DNA from: Micavibrio sp. UBA5572
GTDB lineage: Bacteria > Pseudomonadota > Alphaproteobacteria > Micavibrionales > Micavibrionaceae
DNA: 55,735 bases
Direction of reading: 5' to 3'
Assembly (NCBI GenBank): GCA_002425415.1
Contig: DIMG01000017.1
Location: forward strand, 1 to 55,735
The position numbers and the translations under genes were made by a program. Numbering within the stretch: the first letter of the stretch is position 1; each line of letters opens with the position of its first letter. Shown piece by piece: positions 40,888 through 51,205 of the stretch. The notes beneath the pieces are model-generated. The model was not told the DNA's origin. It was given only the letters and a program-made list of their open reading frames with translations, and did no database searches.

Positions 40888-42255
40888 ATGAAAAACAGCA
40901 CATCATCCCAAACCGATATTTACACCAATCCCCTTACATCAAAAAAATCAGGAAGCCTTCACGGAACATTACGCGTCCCGGGTGACAAATCCATGTCCCA
41001 CCGTGCTTTAATGTTCGGCGCGCTGGCCGAAGATGAAACAATGATCTCCGGCTTGCTGGAAGGCGAAGATGTTTATAACACCGCCGCCGCAATGCGAGCC
41101 ATGGGGGCACGCATCATAAAAGGCGAAGATGGATTATGGAGATGTTTCGGCCAAGGCATCGGAAACTTAACCGAACCATCGGATGTTCTGAATATGGGAA
41201 ATTCGGGAACATCAACACGCCTTCTGATGGGCATCGTCGCAGCCCACCCGATCACAGCATGCTTTACCGGTGATAAATCACTGGTTAACCGCCCCATGGG
41301 TCGGGTCATAACACCCTTGGAACAAATGGGGGCAACCTTCCTGTCAAGAGCAGGCGGACGTTTGCCCTTGGCCATAAAAGGCACAGAAGACGCAAAAGCC
41401 ATCACATACAAACTGCCCGTCGCATCAGCACAGGTCAAATCCGCAATCCTTCTGGCGGGACTCAATGCGCGAGGAACAACAACTGTCATTGAAAACCACC
41501 CGACCCGCGACCACTCCGAAAATATGCTCCGCCATTTCGGCATACAAGTCACCGTTGAAAAAACCGATGCCAATGCCGATGCAATTTCAATCACAGGGGG
41601 GCAACGCCTTTTGGGCTGCGCGATTGATGTTCCTGCGGATCCAAGCTCTGCAGGTTTTCCGGTTGTTGCCGCCCTCATCAATGAAGGATCAGACATTCAC
41701 CTTCCTCGGGTTGGGATTAACCCGCGCCGTATTGGCTTGTATGAAACCCTGATCGAAATGGGTGCCGATATTGTTTTCGACAAGAAAAAAATCGAAGCAG
41801 GCGAACCAATTGCAACAATTTCAGTAAAATCAACAGGGTCACTAAAGGGTATCACAGTTCCCCCCGAACGTGTCCCGAGCATGATCGATGAATTTCCAAT
41901 TCTCGCAATGGCGGCTGCCTGCGCAAACGGCACAACCTATATGACAGGTCTTGCAGAACTGCGCGTCAAAGAAAGCGATCGATTGCTAATGGTCGCCCAA
42001 GGCTTAAAAGCCTGTGGCGTCAATCTGGAAATGGGCGATGACTGGTTAACCATTCACGGCACTGGCAAACCACCCCAAGGAGGTGCCACCATTGAAACGG
42101 CACTGGATCACCGGATCGCTATGAGTTTTCTGGTCTTAGGGACAGCAACAGAAGAGCCTATTACCATTGATGACGGATCACCAATTAAAACAAGCTTTCC
42201 GAATTTTATCGAACTGATGACTGAAATGGGAGCTTGTTTTGATTTTTCGAATTGA
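40888..42255 (+). CDS. aroA: 3-phosphoshikimate 1-carboxyvinyltransferase (EPSP synthase)
   Basis: 455 residues. Sixth step of the shikimate pathway. GDKSMSHRALMF (about 32-43), LNMGNSGTSTRLLMG, LPVASAQVKSAILLAG and RVKESDRL are all present. Two-domain inside-out alpha/beta fold; length normal. The NMGNSGTSTR form, rather than GNAGTAMRPL, resembles the glyphosate-tolerant class II enzymes; this is a family observation, not a test. Start of the aroA-cmk-rpsA run. Confidence 0.96.
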   Translation: MKNSTSSQTDIYTNPLTSKKSGSLHGTLRVPGDKSMSHRALMFGALAEDETMISGLLEGEDVYNTAAAMRAMGARIIKGEDGLWRCFGQGIGNLTEPSDVLNMGNSGTSTRLLMGIVAAHPITACFTGDKSLVNRPMGRVITPLEQMGATFLSRAGGRLPLAIKGTEDAKAITYKLPVASAQVKSAILLAGLNARGTTTVIENHPTRDHSENMLRHFGIQVTVEKTDANADAISITGGQRLLGCAIDVPADPSSAGFPVVAALINEGSDIHLPRVGINPRRIGLYETLIEMGADIVFDKKKIEAGEPIATISVKSTGSLKGITVPPERVPSMIDEFPILAMAAACANGTTYMTGLAELRVKESDRLLMVAQGLKACGVNLEMGDDWLTIHGTGKPPQGGATIETALDHRIAMSFLVLGTATEEPITIDDGSPIKTSFPNFIELMTEMGACFDFSN

Positions 42256-42292
42256 TATTGCCAGCTTTCATCAAAACCGCTAAATACTAATT

Positions 42293-42967
42293 ATGAGTGC
42301 ATTTATTATTATTTCCGTAGACGGCCCCTCGGCCAGTGGCAAGGGAACTATCGCCCGCCGTCTGGCCAATCGTTTTCACTTATCCTATCTCGATACCGGC
42401 GCCCTATATCGTGCTGTTGCCAAACATATTCTGGATCAGAAGAAAAATCCGGATAATCCGGAAGATGCCGTATCCTCGGCCATCTACGTCCGTGACCACT
42501 TGTCGTGGGAAATGCTCGAAGACCAAGCCCTGTTTAATGACGTTATAGCAGATGCCACGTCCCGATCGTGCAGATTCGCCGCCGTCCGCGAAATTTTAAA
42601 AGAAACACAACGCCAACACGCACAACATCCACCTTATAAACCCGGACAAAGAACATGGTCGGGATCAATTCTGGATGGACGCGATATAGGGACAATTATA
42701 TGCCCCGACGCCACAATCAAATTTTTTGTAACAGCATCAACAGAAGTCAGAGCAAAAAGACGAACCTTGGAATTACAGAAAAAAGGATGGGAAACCAATT
42801 ACGAAACCGTTCTACAAGACATGATTGACCGTGATAATCGCGATAAAAACCGCAGTGTTGCGCCTTTACTTCCGGCAGATGACGCCATCATTCTGGATAC
42901 CTCTGAATTGTCACCCGATGAAGTCTTTGAAAAGGCCTGCCAGTTTATTCATAAAGAATTGTCTTAA
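42293..42967 (+). CDS. cmk: Cytidylate kinase
   Basis: 224 residues. Phosphorylates CMP and dCMP. P-loop DGPSASGKGTIARRL at about 9-23, LDTGALYRAVA, DGRDIGTIICPDA and RDxRD-like DRDNRDKNRSVAPL (nucleobase and lid Arg residues). Between aroA and rpsA, the common proteobacterial order. Confidence 0.96.
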   Translation: MSAFIIISVDGPSASGKGTIARRLANRFHLSYLDTGALYRAVAKHILDQKKNPDNPEDAVSSAIYVRDHLSWEMLEDQALFNDVIADATSRSCRFAAVREILKETQRQHAQHPPYKPGQRTWSGSILDGRDIGTIICPDATIKFFVTASTEVRAKRRTLELQKKGWETNYETVLQDMIDRDNRDKNRSVAPLLPADDAIILDTSELSPDEVFEKACQFIHKELS

Positions 42968-43023
42968 TTGACCCAAAACTAGCCATAAAAAGCCCTGATT
43001 TTGCCAAAAATCAGCCTTTTCCC

Positions 43024-43052
43024 TTGCACTAAGCCCCATTTTACCGTATGAG
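43024..43052 (+). promoter_or_regulatory. Sigma-70-like promoter of rpsA
   Basis: TTGCAC (43024-43029), 17-base spacer, TATGAG (43047-43052), inside the 182-base gap before rpsA; the expected leader is about 90 bases and is GC-rich. A CTGATTTT/AAAATCAG hairpin just upstream (about 42995-43015) may end cmk transcripts. Confidence 0.5.
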
Positions 43053-43149
43053 TCCGCCTGTTCGATCGGGTACGAAAGCTCGGGGTTTCCCTGACCTTAT
43101 CCTCTGTCCGGTTCGGGCATATTTTATTTCCTGAAAGGAAACACTAATC

Positions 43150-44859
43150 ATGGCACACGCAGCCTCTAGTATCCTAGACCGTGAAGAGTCAAATGAGTTT
43201 GCAACTCTTCTCGCAGAAACACTAAAACCGCAAACCAAATTTACCGGACAAGTTATCAATGGCCGGATTATCTCCGTTACATCTGACACCGTCATCGTGG
43301 ACGTTGGATTGAAATCCGAAGGCCGTATCTCGAAAAGAGAATTCGGTATGCCCGGCCAAGATCCTGAAATCCGCATAGGCGATTCCGTTGAGGTTTTCGT
43401 CGAACGGATGGAAGACAAAGACGGATACACCGTACTGTCTCGCGAGAAAGCACGTCGTGAAGAAGTCTGGACTGTTCTTGAACGCTCTTGCGAAGAAAAA
43501 GAACGCGTAACCGGCGTAATCTTTTCACGTGTCAAAGGTGGTTTCACCGTTGATCTGGGCGGCGCAGTCGCATTCTTGCCAGGTTCACAAGTTGATATTC
43601 GTCCAGTACGTGACATCTCCCCGCTAATGGGAACACCTCAACCATTCATGATCCTGAAAATGGATCGTGCACGTGGAAATATTGTTGTGTCCCGCCGCGC
43701 AATACTTGAAGAAAGCCGTGAAGAGGCTCGTTCGGAATTGATGGAACAACTGCGCGAAGGTTCAATCGTTGAAGGGATCGTTAAAAACATCACCGACTAC
43801 GGTGCGTTCATTGATTTGGGCGGCGTAGATGGTCTGTTGCACGTTACCGACATCTCTTGGAAACGCGTCAATCATCCTTCGGAAGTTTTGACTGTTGGCC
43901 AAACAATCGAAGTTCAGATCATTCGTTACAACGAAGAAAACCAACGTATTTCTTTGGGTATGAAACAACTGGAATCCGACCCATGGTCAGAAGTCAGCGG
44001 TAAATACACCAAGGGTCTGCGCACAACAGGTAAAATCACCAACATCACCGACTACGGTGCTTTTGTTGAGCTTGAGCCTGGGATCGAAGGTCTGGTTCAC
44101 GTTTCTGAAATGTCATGGACGAAGAAAAACGTTCACCCGAACAAAATCGTATCGAACGAACAACAAGTTGACGTTGAAGTTCTTGAGATTGACATGGATA
44201 AACGCCGGATTTCTCTGGGTATGAAACAAACTCAGGAAAATCCATGGTCTGCTTTTGCGGCAAACCATAAAGCCGGAGAAGAGATGGAAGGCGAAATTCG
44301 TAACATCACTGAATTCGGTTTGTTTGTTGGTATGCCAGGCGACATTGACGGTATGGTTCACCTTTCCGACGTATCATGGGAAGATGCCACTGAAGATGCT
44401 CTCAAAGCATACAAAAAAGGCGATATGGTCAAAGTCCGTATTCTGGACATTGACTCCGACAAGGAACGTATCGCTTTGGGCATCAAACAAATGGTAAATG
44501 ACCCGATGGCAGGAGCCATGTCTGGACTTGCAAAAGGCCAGATCGTGACTTGTACCGTTCTTGAAGTCAATGACAAGGGAATTGAAGTATCGATCAACGA
44601 AACCGTCAAAGGCTCGATCAAACGTGCTGACCTTTCTCGCGAAAGATCAGAACAACGTCCTGATCGTTTTGCTGTTGGCGAAAAAGTCGATGCTAAAATT
44701 ACCGGAGTAGATGCAAAGAAACATCACCTGACTCTCTCGATCAAACAACGTGAGGTCGATGAAGACAAAGCAGCAATGGCTGAATTCGGTTCAACCGAAT
44801 CCGGTGCATCACTGGGTGATATTCTGGGAGCCGCTCTCAAAGACAGAAAAACCGAATAA
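43150..44859 (+). CDS. rpsA: 30S ribosomal protein S1
   Basis: 569 residues, six S1/OB-fold repeats starting at about 31, 117, 201, 286, 373 and 459. It brings mRNA to the ribosome. Repeats 3 and 4 are the typical pair: NITDYGAFIDLGGVDGLLHVTDISW and NITDYGAFVELEPGIEGLVHVSEMSW. AAGGAAAC precedes the ATG. A clear terminator follows. Confidence 0.97.
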   Translation: MAHAASSILDREESNEFATLLAETLKPQTKFTGQVINGRIISVTSDTVIVDVGLKSEGRISKREFGMPGQDPEIRIGDSVEVFVERMEDKDGYTVLSREKARREEVWTVLERSCEEKERVTGVIFSRVKGGFTVDLGGAVAFLPGSQVDIRPVRDISPLMGTPQPFMILKMDRARGNIVVSRRAILEESREEARSELMEQLREGSIVEGIVKNITDYGAFIDLGGVDGLLHVTDISWKRVNHPSEVLTVGQTIEVQIIRYNEENQRISLGMKQLESDPWSEVSGKYTKGLRTTGKITNITDYGAFVELEPGIEGLVHVSEMSWTKKNVHPNKIVSNEQQVDVEVLEIDMDKRRISLGMKQTQENPWSAFAANHKAGEEMEGEIRNITEFGLFVGMPGDIDGMVHLSDVSWEDATEDALKAYKKGDMVKVRILDIDSDKERIALGIKQMVNDPMAGAMSGLAKGQIVTCTVLEVNDKGIEVSINETVKGSIKRADLSRERSEQRPDRFAVGEKVDAKITGVDAKKHHLTLSIKQREVDEDKAAMAEFGSTESGASLGDILGAALKDRKTE

Positions 44860-44882
44860 TTCAGCATCTGTCTAAATAGTTT

Positions 44883-44911
44883 AAAACAGCCGGAGTAATT
44901 CGGCTGTTTTT
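44883..44911 (+). terminator. Intrinsic terminator after rpsA
   Basis: AAAACAGCCG (44883-44892) and CGGCTGTTTTT (44901-44911) pair around an 8-base loop; five T follow the stem. Confidence 0.85.
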
Positions 44912-44913
44912 CA

Positions 44914-44943
44914 TTGACATAAACAGAAAATAGCCATTAAAGA
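44914..44943 (+). promoter_or_regulatory. Possible promoter for the next hypothetical gene
   Basis: TTGACA (44914-44919), then TAAAGA at 44938-44943 with an 18-base spacer. It follows the rpsA terminator directly and is about 30 bases before the ATG at 44972. Confidence 0.4.
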
Positions 44944-44971
44944 TAGGCATATAGAAAAAAGAAAATGGCCA

Positions 44972-45583
44972 ATGGAAAAACTGACCCCTGACTTTAGCAA
45001 AACTGCAAAAATTAGTCCCAATACAGATGAAATCATTTTTCAGCATATTCTGTCCGGAAAACCTTTTCATGTTCTATTTGGTGAAAACGCAGGCAAATAT
45101 ACCTTTTCAAGCAATAACCTAAAGAGAATTGGCTGTCATACATTGATATCCCGCTATTATGAATCCCAACTATCCGCCAACGCCCTGATTTCCGCTGTGA
45201 TTGAAGGAAGAATCAGCCTTGAGTCAAACCAACCTGAAGGCAGAGCCTCTCCGTACCTGATTACTGAAACACCATTTTTTGAAACAGTTCTGGACAGGAA
45301 CGGTTTTAGAATTTCAACACCTCTGGGAAACATAAATATAAGACTGGGAATTACTTTTAACCGCAGAAGAGTAAAAAGTCTGGAATTTAAAGATCTTAAT
45401 CCCCAAATCAGTATGGGACAGATTGATGGGATGAGCGTCACCCCGTCTTCTCTCACTGCCACAGATTTTCTTATTGCCCTTCAATCCGAAAAACTATTTT
45501 TTGGTCTAGAAGATACAGGTCTGTTCGCACAAGCTCTTGAGAGGGAAAAAAGAAACGACCTATCACCATTTTTTCCTAAGTGA
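44972..45583 (+). CDS. Hypothetical protein
   Basis: 203 residues, soluble, no Cys-rich or membrane segment. Segments such as PYLITETPFFETVLDRNGFRISTPLGNINIRLGITFNRRRVKSLEF look like a beta-rich domain. No family recognised. It sits between rpsA and the minus-strand secretion locus and ends 12 bases before the convergent 310-residue gene. Confidence 0.6.
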   Translation: MEKLTPDFSKTAKISPNTDEIIFQHILSGKPFHVLFGENAGKYTFSSNNLKRIGCHTLISRYYESQLSANALISAVIEGRISLESNQPEGRASPYLITETPFFETVLDRNGFRISTPLGNINIRLGITFNRRRVKSLEFKDLNPQISMGQIDGMSVTPSSLTATDFLIALQSEKLFFGLEDTGLFAQALEREKRNDLSPFFPK

Positions 45584-45595
45584 AAAGACTCTACT

Positions 45596-46528
45596 CTACC
45601 GGATTGGCCCTAAATCCTGCCAAGGCACGAAAGGCCCCTCAACAGCAGAACCTGCTTTACCACCCTCTTTCAAATTGACTTTCACAACAGGCGCTTTCGC
45701 ACGTTCGGAAAGGTAATTGAAAAAACTAGAAAGACTATCAAAACTTAAAGCTGTCCGCGAAACCTCAATCTGCTGCTTAACTGTTTCAACCGTGACATGT
45801 TCCAGCATATCTCCGAAATCAGGCATCGAGCTATCAAGAACAGCCTCTGGGCGATCCACATCAAAAGATTTTTTGCTGGCATAAGGGTCATCTTTTGCGC
45901 TACCAAAGGCAGATTCTTTATCCGCTGTAAAATCAAGAAGTTTGGATTTTTTACTTTCGGCCTTAGCTGATTTTTTTTCAGCCGCTTCAGGAGAAGATTT
46001 TCCCGTCACATTCGAAGCAAAACCGGCAAAGGCAGCCACCATTGCACTGGCCAAAGCAACACCACCACTTAAAACAAGAGATGGGTGCGGCAAGCCAAAC
46101 AATGTTCGCCTGTGACGCTGACGCGCATCAAGCTTATCAATCAAATCAGGATCAGCAATATCCCGCGCAGAAATTTCACCATTAGCCTTGCCAATATCAG
46201 CCAGAAATATTTTACGACTTAAATCATTCTCTGATGCAAAAGATGACGCACCAGGAACCATAATACTCATCGGTGATACCGCCAACAATCGCAGTTTACG
46301 CTCCGAATTCTCTTCAGGAGTTAAACTTGGGTCATCCGCAAAATCAAGAAATGGCTCAACAATAACACGGTATTTGTGAGGAGATTTCCCTCCCCCTTTA
46401 CCCGAAGCCCCGTCGCCATCTTCGTCTTCGTCTTCATCCCCTTCACCTTCTGCATCATACATCAAGTCATCCAGTTCATATTCACCGGAAGGGTCGCGTT
46501 CGTTCATTTTGTCATCAATTATAGTCAT
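45596..46528 (-). CDS. Acidic hypothetical membrane protein beside the secretion locus
   Basis: 310 residues. An Asp/Glu-rich segment (EGEGDEDEDEDGDG, about 27-40) is followed by a basic/Gly stretch, a region ending at about 145, one hydrophobic span (about 150-170, SLVLSGGVALASAMVAAFAGFA), and a Lys/Ala/Ser-rich tail. An ATG seven codons later (46507) is an alternative start. No family recognised. It is the last gene in the minus-strand run after ppx, 9 bases from it. Confidence 0.65.
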   Translation of the reverse strand: MTIIDDKMNERDPSGEYELDDLMYDAEGEGDEDEDEDGDGASGKGGGKSPHKYRVIVEPFLDFADDPSLTPEENSERKLRLLAVSPMSIMVPGASSFASENDLSRKIFLADIGKANGEISARDIADPDLIDKLDARQRHRRTLFGLPHPSLVLSGGVALASAMVAAFAGFASNVTGKSSPEAAEKKSAKAESKKSKLLDFTADKESAFGSAKDDPYASKKSFDVDRPEAVLDSSMPDFGDMLEHVTVETVKQQIEVSRTALSFDSLSSFFNYLSERAKAPVVKVNLKEGGKAGSAVEGPFVPWQDLGPIR

Positions 46529-46537
46529 CGTGTTACT

Positions 46538-47443
46538 TTACGCCTTTTTTACTTTTGACAAAAGATATTCATGGACAATTCCATCCCTCACACCGGCAGC
46601 GGACGTCACAAAGAGCTCTGGATTTAATGTTTGAACAACAACCCTTAAAACTTTTGCTGCAATAGGTGCCAAAACAGCCCTATACCCCTCTAACTGATAC
46701 TGCAATTGAATATCCTCGACACTCATAGCCTCGACCCTCTCACAGAATCCAACCAGATCTCCCATTGGAATAGCATAACTTTGCATCTCGTGAGAAGCCC
46801 CGATTTTCATCATATAGGCCTGAGCCAAAGCCCTCCATGACCCCCCGATAGCGTATAAAGAAGGCTGACCGAAAAACATGGCTCTATGCTCTTGAAGAAA
46901 AGTTCTGATTGTCTCTTCAGCCTCATCTCCCATTGATTGAACACGCAAAGCCCCAATCGGTAAACTGGCAGTATCAAAAATTTTATTGTGGTGAACCAAG
47001 GCAAGTTCCAAAGACCCCCCACCAAAATCGGCAACCACACCACAAGCATGAGCATCCAGAGCCAGAACCCCCTCCGCAGCATAACAAGCTTCTTCATGAC
47101 CATTCAGAATACGAATATCAATACCGGTTAACTCTTGAACAGTCGTAACAAAAACATTACCATCATGAGCATCTCGTACGGCAGCCGTTGCAACCACACG
47201 AAGAGCACTTACATTTTGCGCTTCAGCAATGTGCTGATAATCCCGTATGGCTTGATAGGCAGACAAACATCCCTCTGGGCTTAATAAACCCGTCTTTCCC
47301 AAATCACGACCTAAAGCGCAATAAACTTTTTCATTAAAAATTTGAACAGGGGGAGTCATAGAAATATCATAAATGACCATCCTGACAGAATTCGACCCGA
47401 CATCAATGACGGCAAACTTTGCATCATCCGGATTTTTCAACAT
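46538..47443 (-). CDS. Ppx/GppA family phosphatase
   Basis: 301 residues from the ATG at 47443 (a TTG two codons upstream is less likely). Hydrolyses polyphosphate or pppGpp; belongs to the ASKHA actin-like fold. DVGSNSVRMVIYD at about 14-26, the GHEEACYAAEGV segment and FGGGSLELALV (ATP/phosphate loop) are present. The chain is at the short end of the family (about 300; full Ppx is about 500), i.e. the exopolyphosphatase core without the C-terminal domain. Inside the type I secretion run, which is unusual; its start lies 9 bases after the hlyD stop. Confidence 0.9.
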   Translation of the reverse strand: MLKNPDDAKFAVIDVGSNSVRMVIYDISMTPPVQIFNEKVYCALGRDLGKTGLLSPEGCLSAYQAIRDYQHIAEAQNVSALRVVATAAVRDAHDGNVFVTTVQELTGIDIRILNGHEEACYAAEGVLALDAHACGVVADFGGGSLELALVHHNKIFDTASLPIGALRVQSMGDEAEETIRTFLQEHRAMFFGQPSLYAIGGSWRALAQAYMMKIGASHEMQSYAIPMGDLVGFCERVEAMSVEDIQLQYQLEGYRAVLAPIAAKVLRVVVQTLNPELFVTSAAGVRDGIVHEYLLSKVKKA

Positions 47444-47452
47444 AACCAAAAC

Positions 47453-48853
47453 CTATTTTTCGTTCAAAGAATTTTGAACAGTTTTGAAGAAGGGTTTCAT
47501 CAAATATTCCATGATGGTTTTATGCCCCGTCACAATATCCACCGTAGAAATCATCCCAGGAATAATCGGCAATGGCTTTCCATCGCGATATAAAGAATTA
47601 CTGTCTGTCCTAACCAAAACCCGATAAAAACTTTCCCCTTTATCATTCTTGATTGTATCAGGAGAAATATCAATAACCTTTCCCTTCAACCCGCCATACA
47701 CAGTAAAATCATAAGCCGTAATTTTGACCATCGCTGCCATGTCTGGACGTAAACGAGCAATATCTGAAGGCTTGATTTTAACTTCAACCAATAAATTATC
47801 ATCAACCGGAACAATCTCGACAATCGGATCACCCGGCCGGACAACACCACCAACCGTATTGATTTTAAAATCTTTGATTGTCCCCTTCACTGGCGATCTG
47901 ATTTCTGTCCGGTCTTTTTTATCTTCCAAAGCCCCAAGGGTTTTCTGGACAGTATTCATTTCAATTGTTTTCATTGCCAAATCGGTCTGAGCATCCGCAA
48001 TCGCAGTATTCTTCATCTCTGTAATACGCGCTTCCGCTTCAGCAATCGCAGATTTAGCACGTGGAATAGCCTGATACACACCATTCAACTCAGTTTGCTT
48101 TTCTTTAATACCACGCTCCAACTGAATCAATTCGATACGAGGCGCAGATCCTTTTGCAACCAACGGCTCAATCATATTTTTTTCCTGACGGGACAAATTG
48201 ATAACAGCCTGTAAGTCATGAGATCGCGTGCTCAACTCACTAACTTCTTGCTTGCGTTGGGAAAGCTGTTGCTCCAAAACAGCAATCTGCCCTTCGATTT
48301 TATCCTTATTGGTACGAAACGCATTCAGTTCTTCCGTAACACTCTGGGGAGCTTTCTTCATAACCTCATCAGGAAATTCGACAGCGTCCTTACCATCAAC
48401 CTCGGCCTGTAACCTTGTAATTGATGCCAAAAGACCGAGATACCGCGCCTCATTGCTTCCCAGATCAGAGGTCGCACCGACATCCTTAAGGCGCATAATC
48501 ACCTCATCCTTTTGAACAACATCCCCTTCTTTATACAAAAAGGACTCAACAATCCCACCCTCGAGATTTTGAATAATCTGAACTTCTCCAGCAGGGATAA
48601 CCTGCCCTTCACCCCGTGCGGTTTCATTGATTTCGGCAAAACTTGCCCAAACCACAATTACAAAGAAAAACAAAAACGTTGTAACAAGAATAACATGTTT
48701 ACGGAGAGGTAATTCATCATCAGTCATAAAATATTTATCGGCATAGGCTGCGGCTTTTTCCGATCTTTGCTTCAACCAATTCGCACGAATAGCACCCCAA
48801 TCTTCATTGGAATTGACATTCAATTCAGAATCTTTTTTCTTGATCTCAGTCAT
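47453..48853 (-). CDS. hlyD: Type I secretion membrane fusion protein, HlyD family
   Basis: 466 residues. Links the ABC exporter to TolC across the periplasm. One N-terminal span (about 53-71), a lipoyl-type segment (VIPAGEVQIIQNLEGGIVESFLYKEGD) before a long coiled coil (about 150-310), and a second lipoyl half plus beta-barrel domain (IRSPVKGTIKDFKINTVGGVVRPGDP). Starts 3 bases after the ABC gene stop. Confidence 0.93.
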   Translation of the reverse strand: MTEIKKKDSELNVNSNEDWGAIRANWLKQRSEKAAAYADKYFMTDDELPLRKHVILVTTFLFFFVIVVWASFAEINETARGEGQVIPAGEVQIIQNLEGGIVESFLYKEGDVVQKDEVIMRLKDVGATSDLGSNEARYLGLLASITRLQAEVDGKDAVEFPDEVMKKAPQSVTEELNAFRTNKDKIEGQIAVLEQQLSQRKQEVSELSTRSHDLQAVINLSRQEKNMIEPLVAKGSAPRIELIQLERGIKEKQTELNGVYQAIPRAKSAIAEAEARITEMKNTAIADAQTDLAMKTIEMNTVQKTLGALEDKKDRTEIRSPVKGTIKDFKINTVGGVVRPGDPIVEIVPVDDNLLVEVKIKPSDIARLRPDMAAMVKITAYDFTVYGGLKGKVIDISPDTIKNDKGESFYRVLVRTDSNSLYRDGKPLPIIPGMISTVDIVTGHKTIMEYLMKPFFKTVQNSLNEK

Positions 48854-48856
48854 CCT

Positions 48857-51193
48857 CTATCCCTCGGATTGATTTTCATTCCGACCACCAAATTCGCGAG
48901 CCTGCAACCGGCGAATAATTTCATCCCGAGGGCCAAAAGCAATCATATTACCACGATCCATCAAAATCAATTTATCCACCAGATTAAGCATAGCGCCTTT
49001 ATGCGTAATGAGAATTGTTGTTTTTCCATGAGACATGACTTTCAATCTGTCACGAAGCTTAAGCTCCGATGTCGGATCCATAGAAGCAGTCGGCTCATCC
49101 AATAACAAAACAGGCGGGTCATAAAGTAAAGATCGTGCAATTGCAACCGCCTGACGCTGCCCACCGGATAAAGCTTCCCCACGTTCACCGACTTGCGTAT
49201 CCAGACCTTTTTCCGAGTCTTGTAAAAACTCCAGAACACCAGCCAGCTCCGCCGACCGAACAACCGCCCGATCAGGCGCCGTCTCGTGACCCATTGTAAT
49301 ATTTTCACGCACAGAACCATAAAATAAATTGGGACTTTGTTGAACTGCACCAACACTGCGGCGCAAATCTCCCGGATCAATCTGCCGGACATCCGTCCCA
49401 TCCAACAAAACAGCTCCATTCGTCGGCTGATATAAATTGACCAGCAACCGCGCCAATGTCGTTTTACCCGACCCAACCGCACCGATGATACCGATATGTT
49501 CACCCGGATTGATTGTCAATGTCAGTTTTTTTAAAGCAGGGTGAGATTGCCCGGGATATTTAAACTCGACATCACGAAACTCGATTTTACCTTCAATGCG
49601 CGGCATAGAAATAAAATGCTTACCCGCAGGGCGCTCGACCGGACGGCGCATCAAATCTTCAAGCTGACGCAATGCTTCAAAACTTTGGTTAAAACGGGTC
49701 ATCAATCCTGCAACCTGTGATAAAGGACCAAGAGCCCGCCCCACCAAAAGAACAGAACCAACCAAAGCCCCTTGCGTCAACATCGCTTCAGAGATCATAT
49801 AAACACCGGCAATCACCATGCAAACAACAGTAAATTGTTGAACAAAAAGTGAGAAATTCAAGGCAAATGCTGCAACACGTTTTGATTTAACCGAAGTCCG
49901 CGAGCCCTTATCTGTCAGCTCTTCCCAACGCCGTTGAACATTTCCTTCTGCAGCTTGTGTCTTGATCGTTTCAAGACCCGTAATCGTTTCAAACAACAGC
50001 GCATTTTTCAAAGCACTCTCATGCATGGACTGACGGATAATCCGTTGCATTGGTTTTTGCAAAATCCAACCACACCCAACCACAAGCGGAATAGCCAAAA
50101 GCGGTATAATGGCTAAAGGCCCTGCAATCACAGCAATAATAACAATAAAGAAAAACGAAAAAGGCAAATCAATCAAAGCTGCCATCGTGGCCGATGTAAA
50201 GAAATCACGAATAGTTTCAAATTCGCGCATATTACTGGCCAAAACCCCCGCACTAGCAGGTCGCGCAGTCAAAGTCATACCCAAAACCTGCTCGAATAAT
50301 TTAGCCGAAATTTTAACATCCGCCTTACGCCCAGCGACATCAAGAAAGTAAGCCCGCATATTTTTCATGATGAAATCAAAAATATAAACGATCAACGCCC
50401 CGATCGAGAGAACCCATAAGGTTTCATAAGCACTATTAGGAATGACACGGTCATACACATTCATAATATAAAGCGTACTAGCCAATGCAAAACAGTTAAT
50501 CATAACCGTTCCAAGAATAACCTCGCGATAAATCGTCCAATTTTCTTTTAAAGACCCCCAAAACCAATCTCGCGCAGTATCAATTTCAGCAGGCCCCGCA
50601 CGATCATCTACCCGGGCAACCGGACGAACAAAAAAACAATAATTGGTATATATTTTTGACAACTCGGAAAGCTTGATAACTTTACGTTCATCGGGACTTT
50701 CAGGAAACTGCACAACCAAAACAGTTTCAGGGTGAATCTCTGAATTTCGTCCCACAACTTTTTTCGGAGAGTGATTTTTATGAAAGCGAACTTCCCACAA
50801 AATACACGCTTGCTTGTGTTCCAGCACAAGAATACACGGTAAATTCGGCGCAATCACCAAAGCTTCAAGTGATCTTTCAGTCAATTTGGAATTCATATCG
50901 GCACGCAATGCCGCACGCTCAAACAATGCAGGAGTAATCCCAGACGGAGGAATAGGCAACCCAGCCGTCAAGGCATTTTCACTGGTACGACGACCATAAT
51001 GTCCGGCAAGCAAACGCAAACATTCGATAAGCGGAGAATGAACAGCCAAACGATCGGCTTCAATCGGCCAACTATCAGCAGTTTCAACCGGATTTTGATC
51101 AAAATTTCGAGAAGAAGCTTTATCGGGAGATTGAGAACCGGATGAGTCCGGCGCTGGCTTCTGATTGGTCGGAAAATCATTTGAATCGGTCAT
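48857..51193 (-). CDS. Type I secretion ABC transporter with degenerate C39-like domain (LapB-like)
   Basis: 778 residues from the ATG at 51193 (GTG at 51205 would add 4). N-terminal domain (about 45-185) has the C39 peptidase fold but where the nucleophile Cys and its context should be there is none, so it is a C39-like (CLD) docking domain rather than a peptidase, as in LapB/HlyB. Six spans (about 230-520), then an ATPase: Walker A GAVGSGKTT at about 571-579, signature LSGGQ at about 675, Walker B LLLDEP at about 697-702. Exports the neighbouring adhesin. Confidence 0.93.
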   Translation of the reverse strand: MTDSNDFPTNQKPAPDSSGSQSPDKASSRNFDQNPVETADSWPIEADRLAVHSPLIECLRLLAGHYGRRTSENALTAGLPIPPSGITPALFERAALRADMNSKLTERSLEALVIAPNLPCILVLEHKQACILWEVRFHKNHSPKKVVGRNSEIHPETVLVVQFPESPDERKVIKLSELSKIYTNYCFFVRPVARVDDRAGPAEIDTARDWFWGSLKENWTIYREVILGTVMINCFALASTLYIMNVYDRVIPNSAYETLWVLSIGALIVYIFDFIMKNMRAYFLDVAGRKADVKISAKLFEQVLGMTLTARPASAGVLASNMREFETIRDFFTSATMAALIDLPFSFFFIVIIAVIAGPLAIIPLLAIPLVVGCGWILQKPMQRIIRQSMHESALKNALLFETITGLETIKTQAAEGNVQRRWEELTDKGSRTSVKSKRVAAFALNFSLFVQQFTVVCMVIAGVYMISEAMLTQGALVGSVLLVGRALGPLSQVAGLMTRFNQSFEALRQLEDLMRRPVERPAGKHFISMPRIEGKIEFRDVEFKYPGQSHPALKKLTLTINPGEHIGIIGAVGSGKTTLARLLVNLYQPTNGAVLLDGTDVRQIDPGDLRRSVGAVQQSPNLFYGSVRENITMGHETAPDRAVVRSAELAGVLEFLQDSEKGLDTQVGERGEALSGGQRQAVAIARSLLYDPPVLLLDEPTASMDPTSELKLRDRLKVMSHGKTTILITHKGAMLNLVDKLILMDRGNMIAFGPRDEIIRRLQAREFGGRNENQSEG

Positions 51194-51205
51194 AGAATGC
51201 ACCAC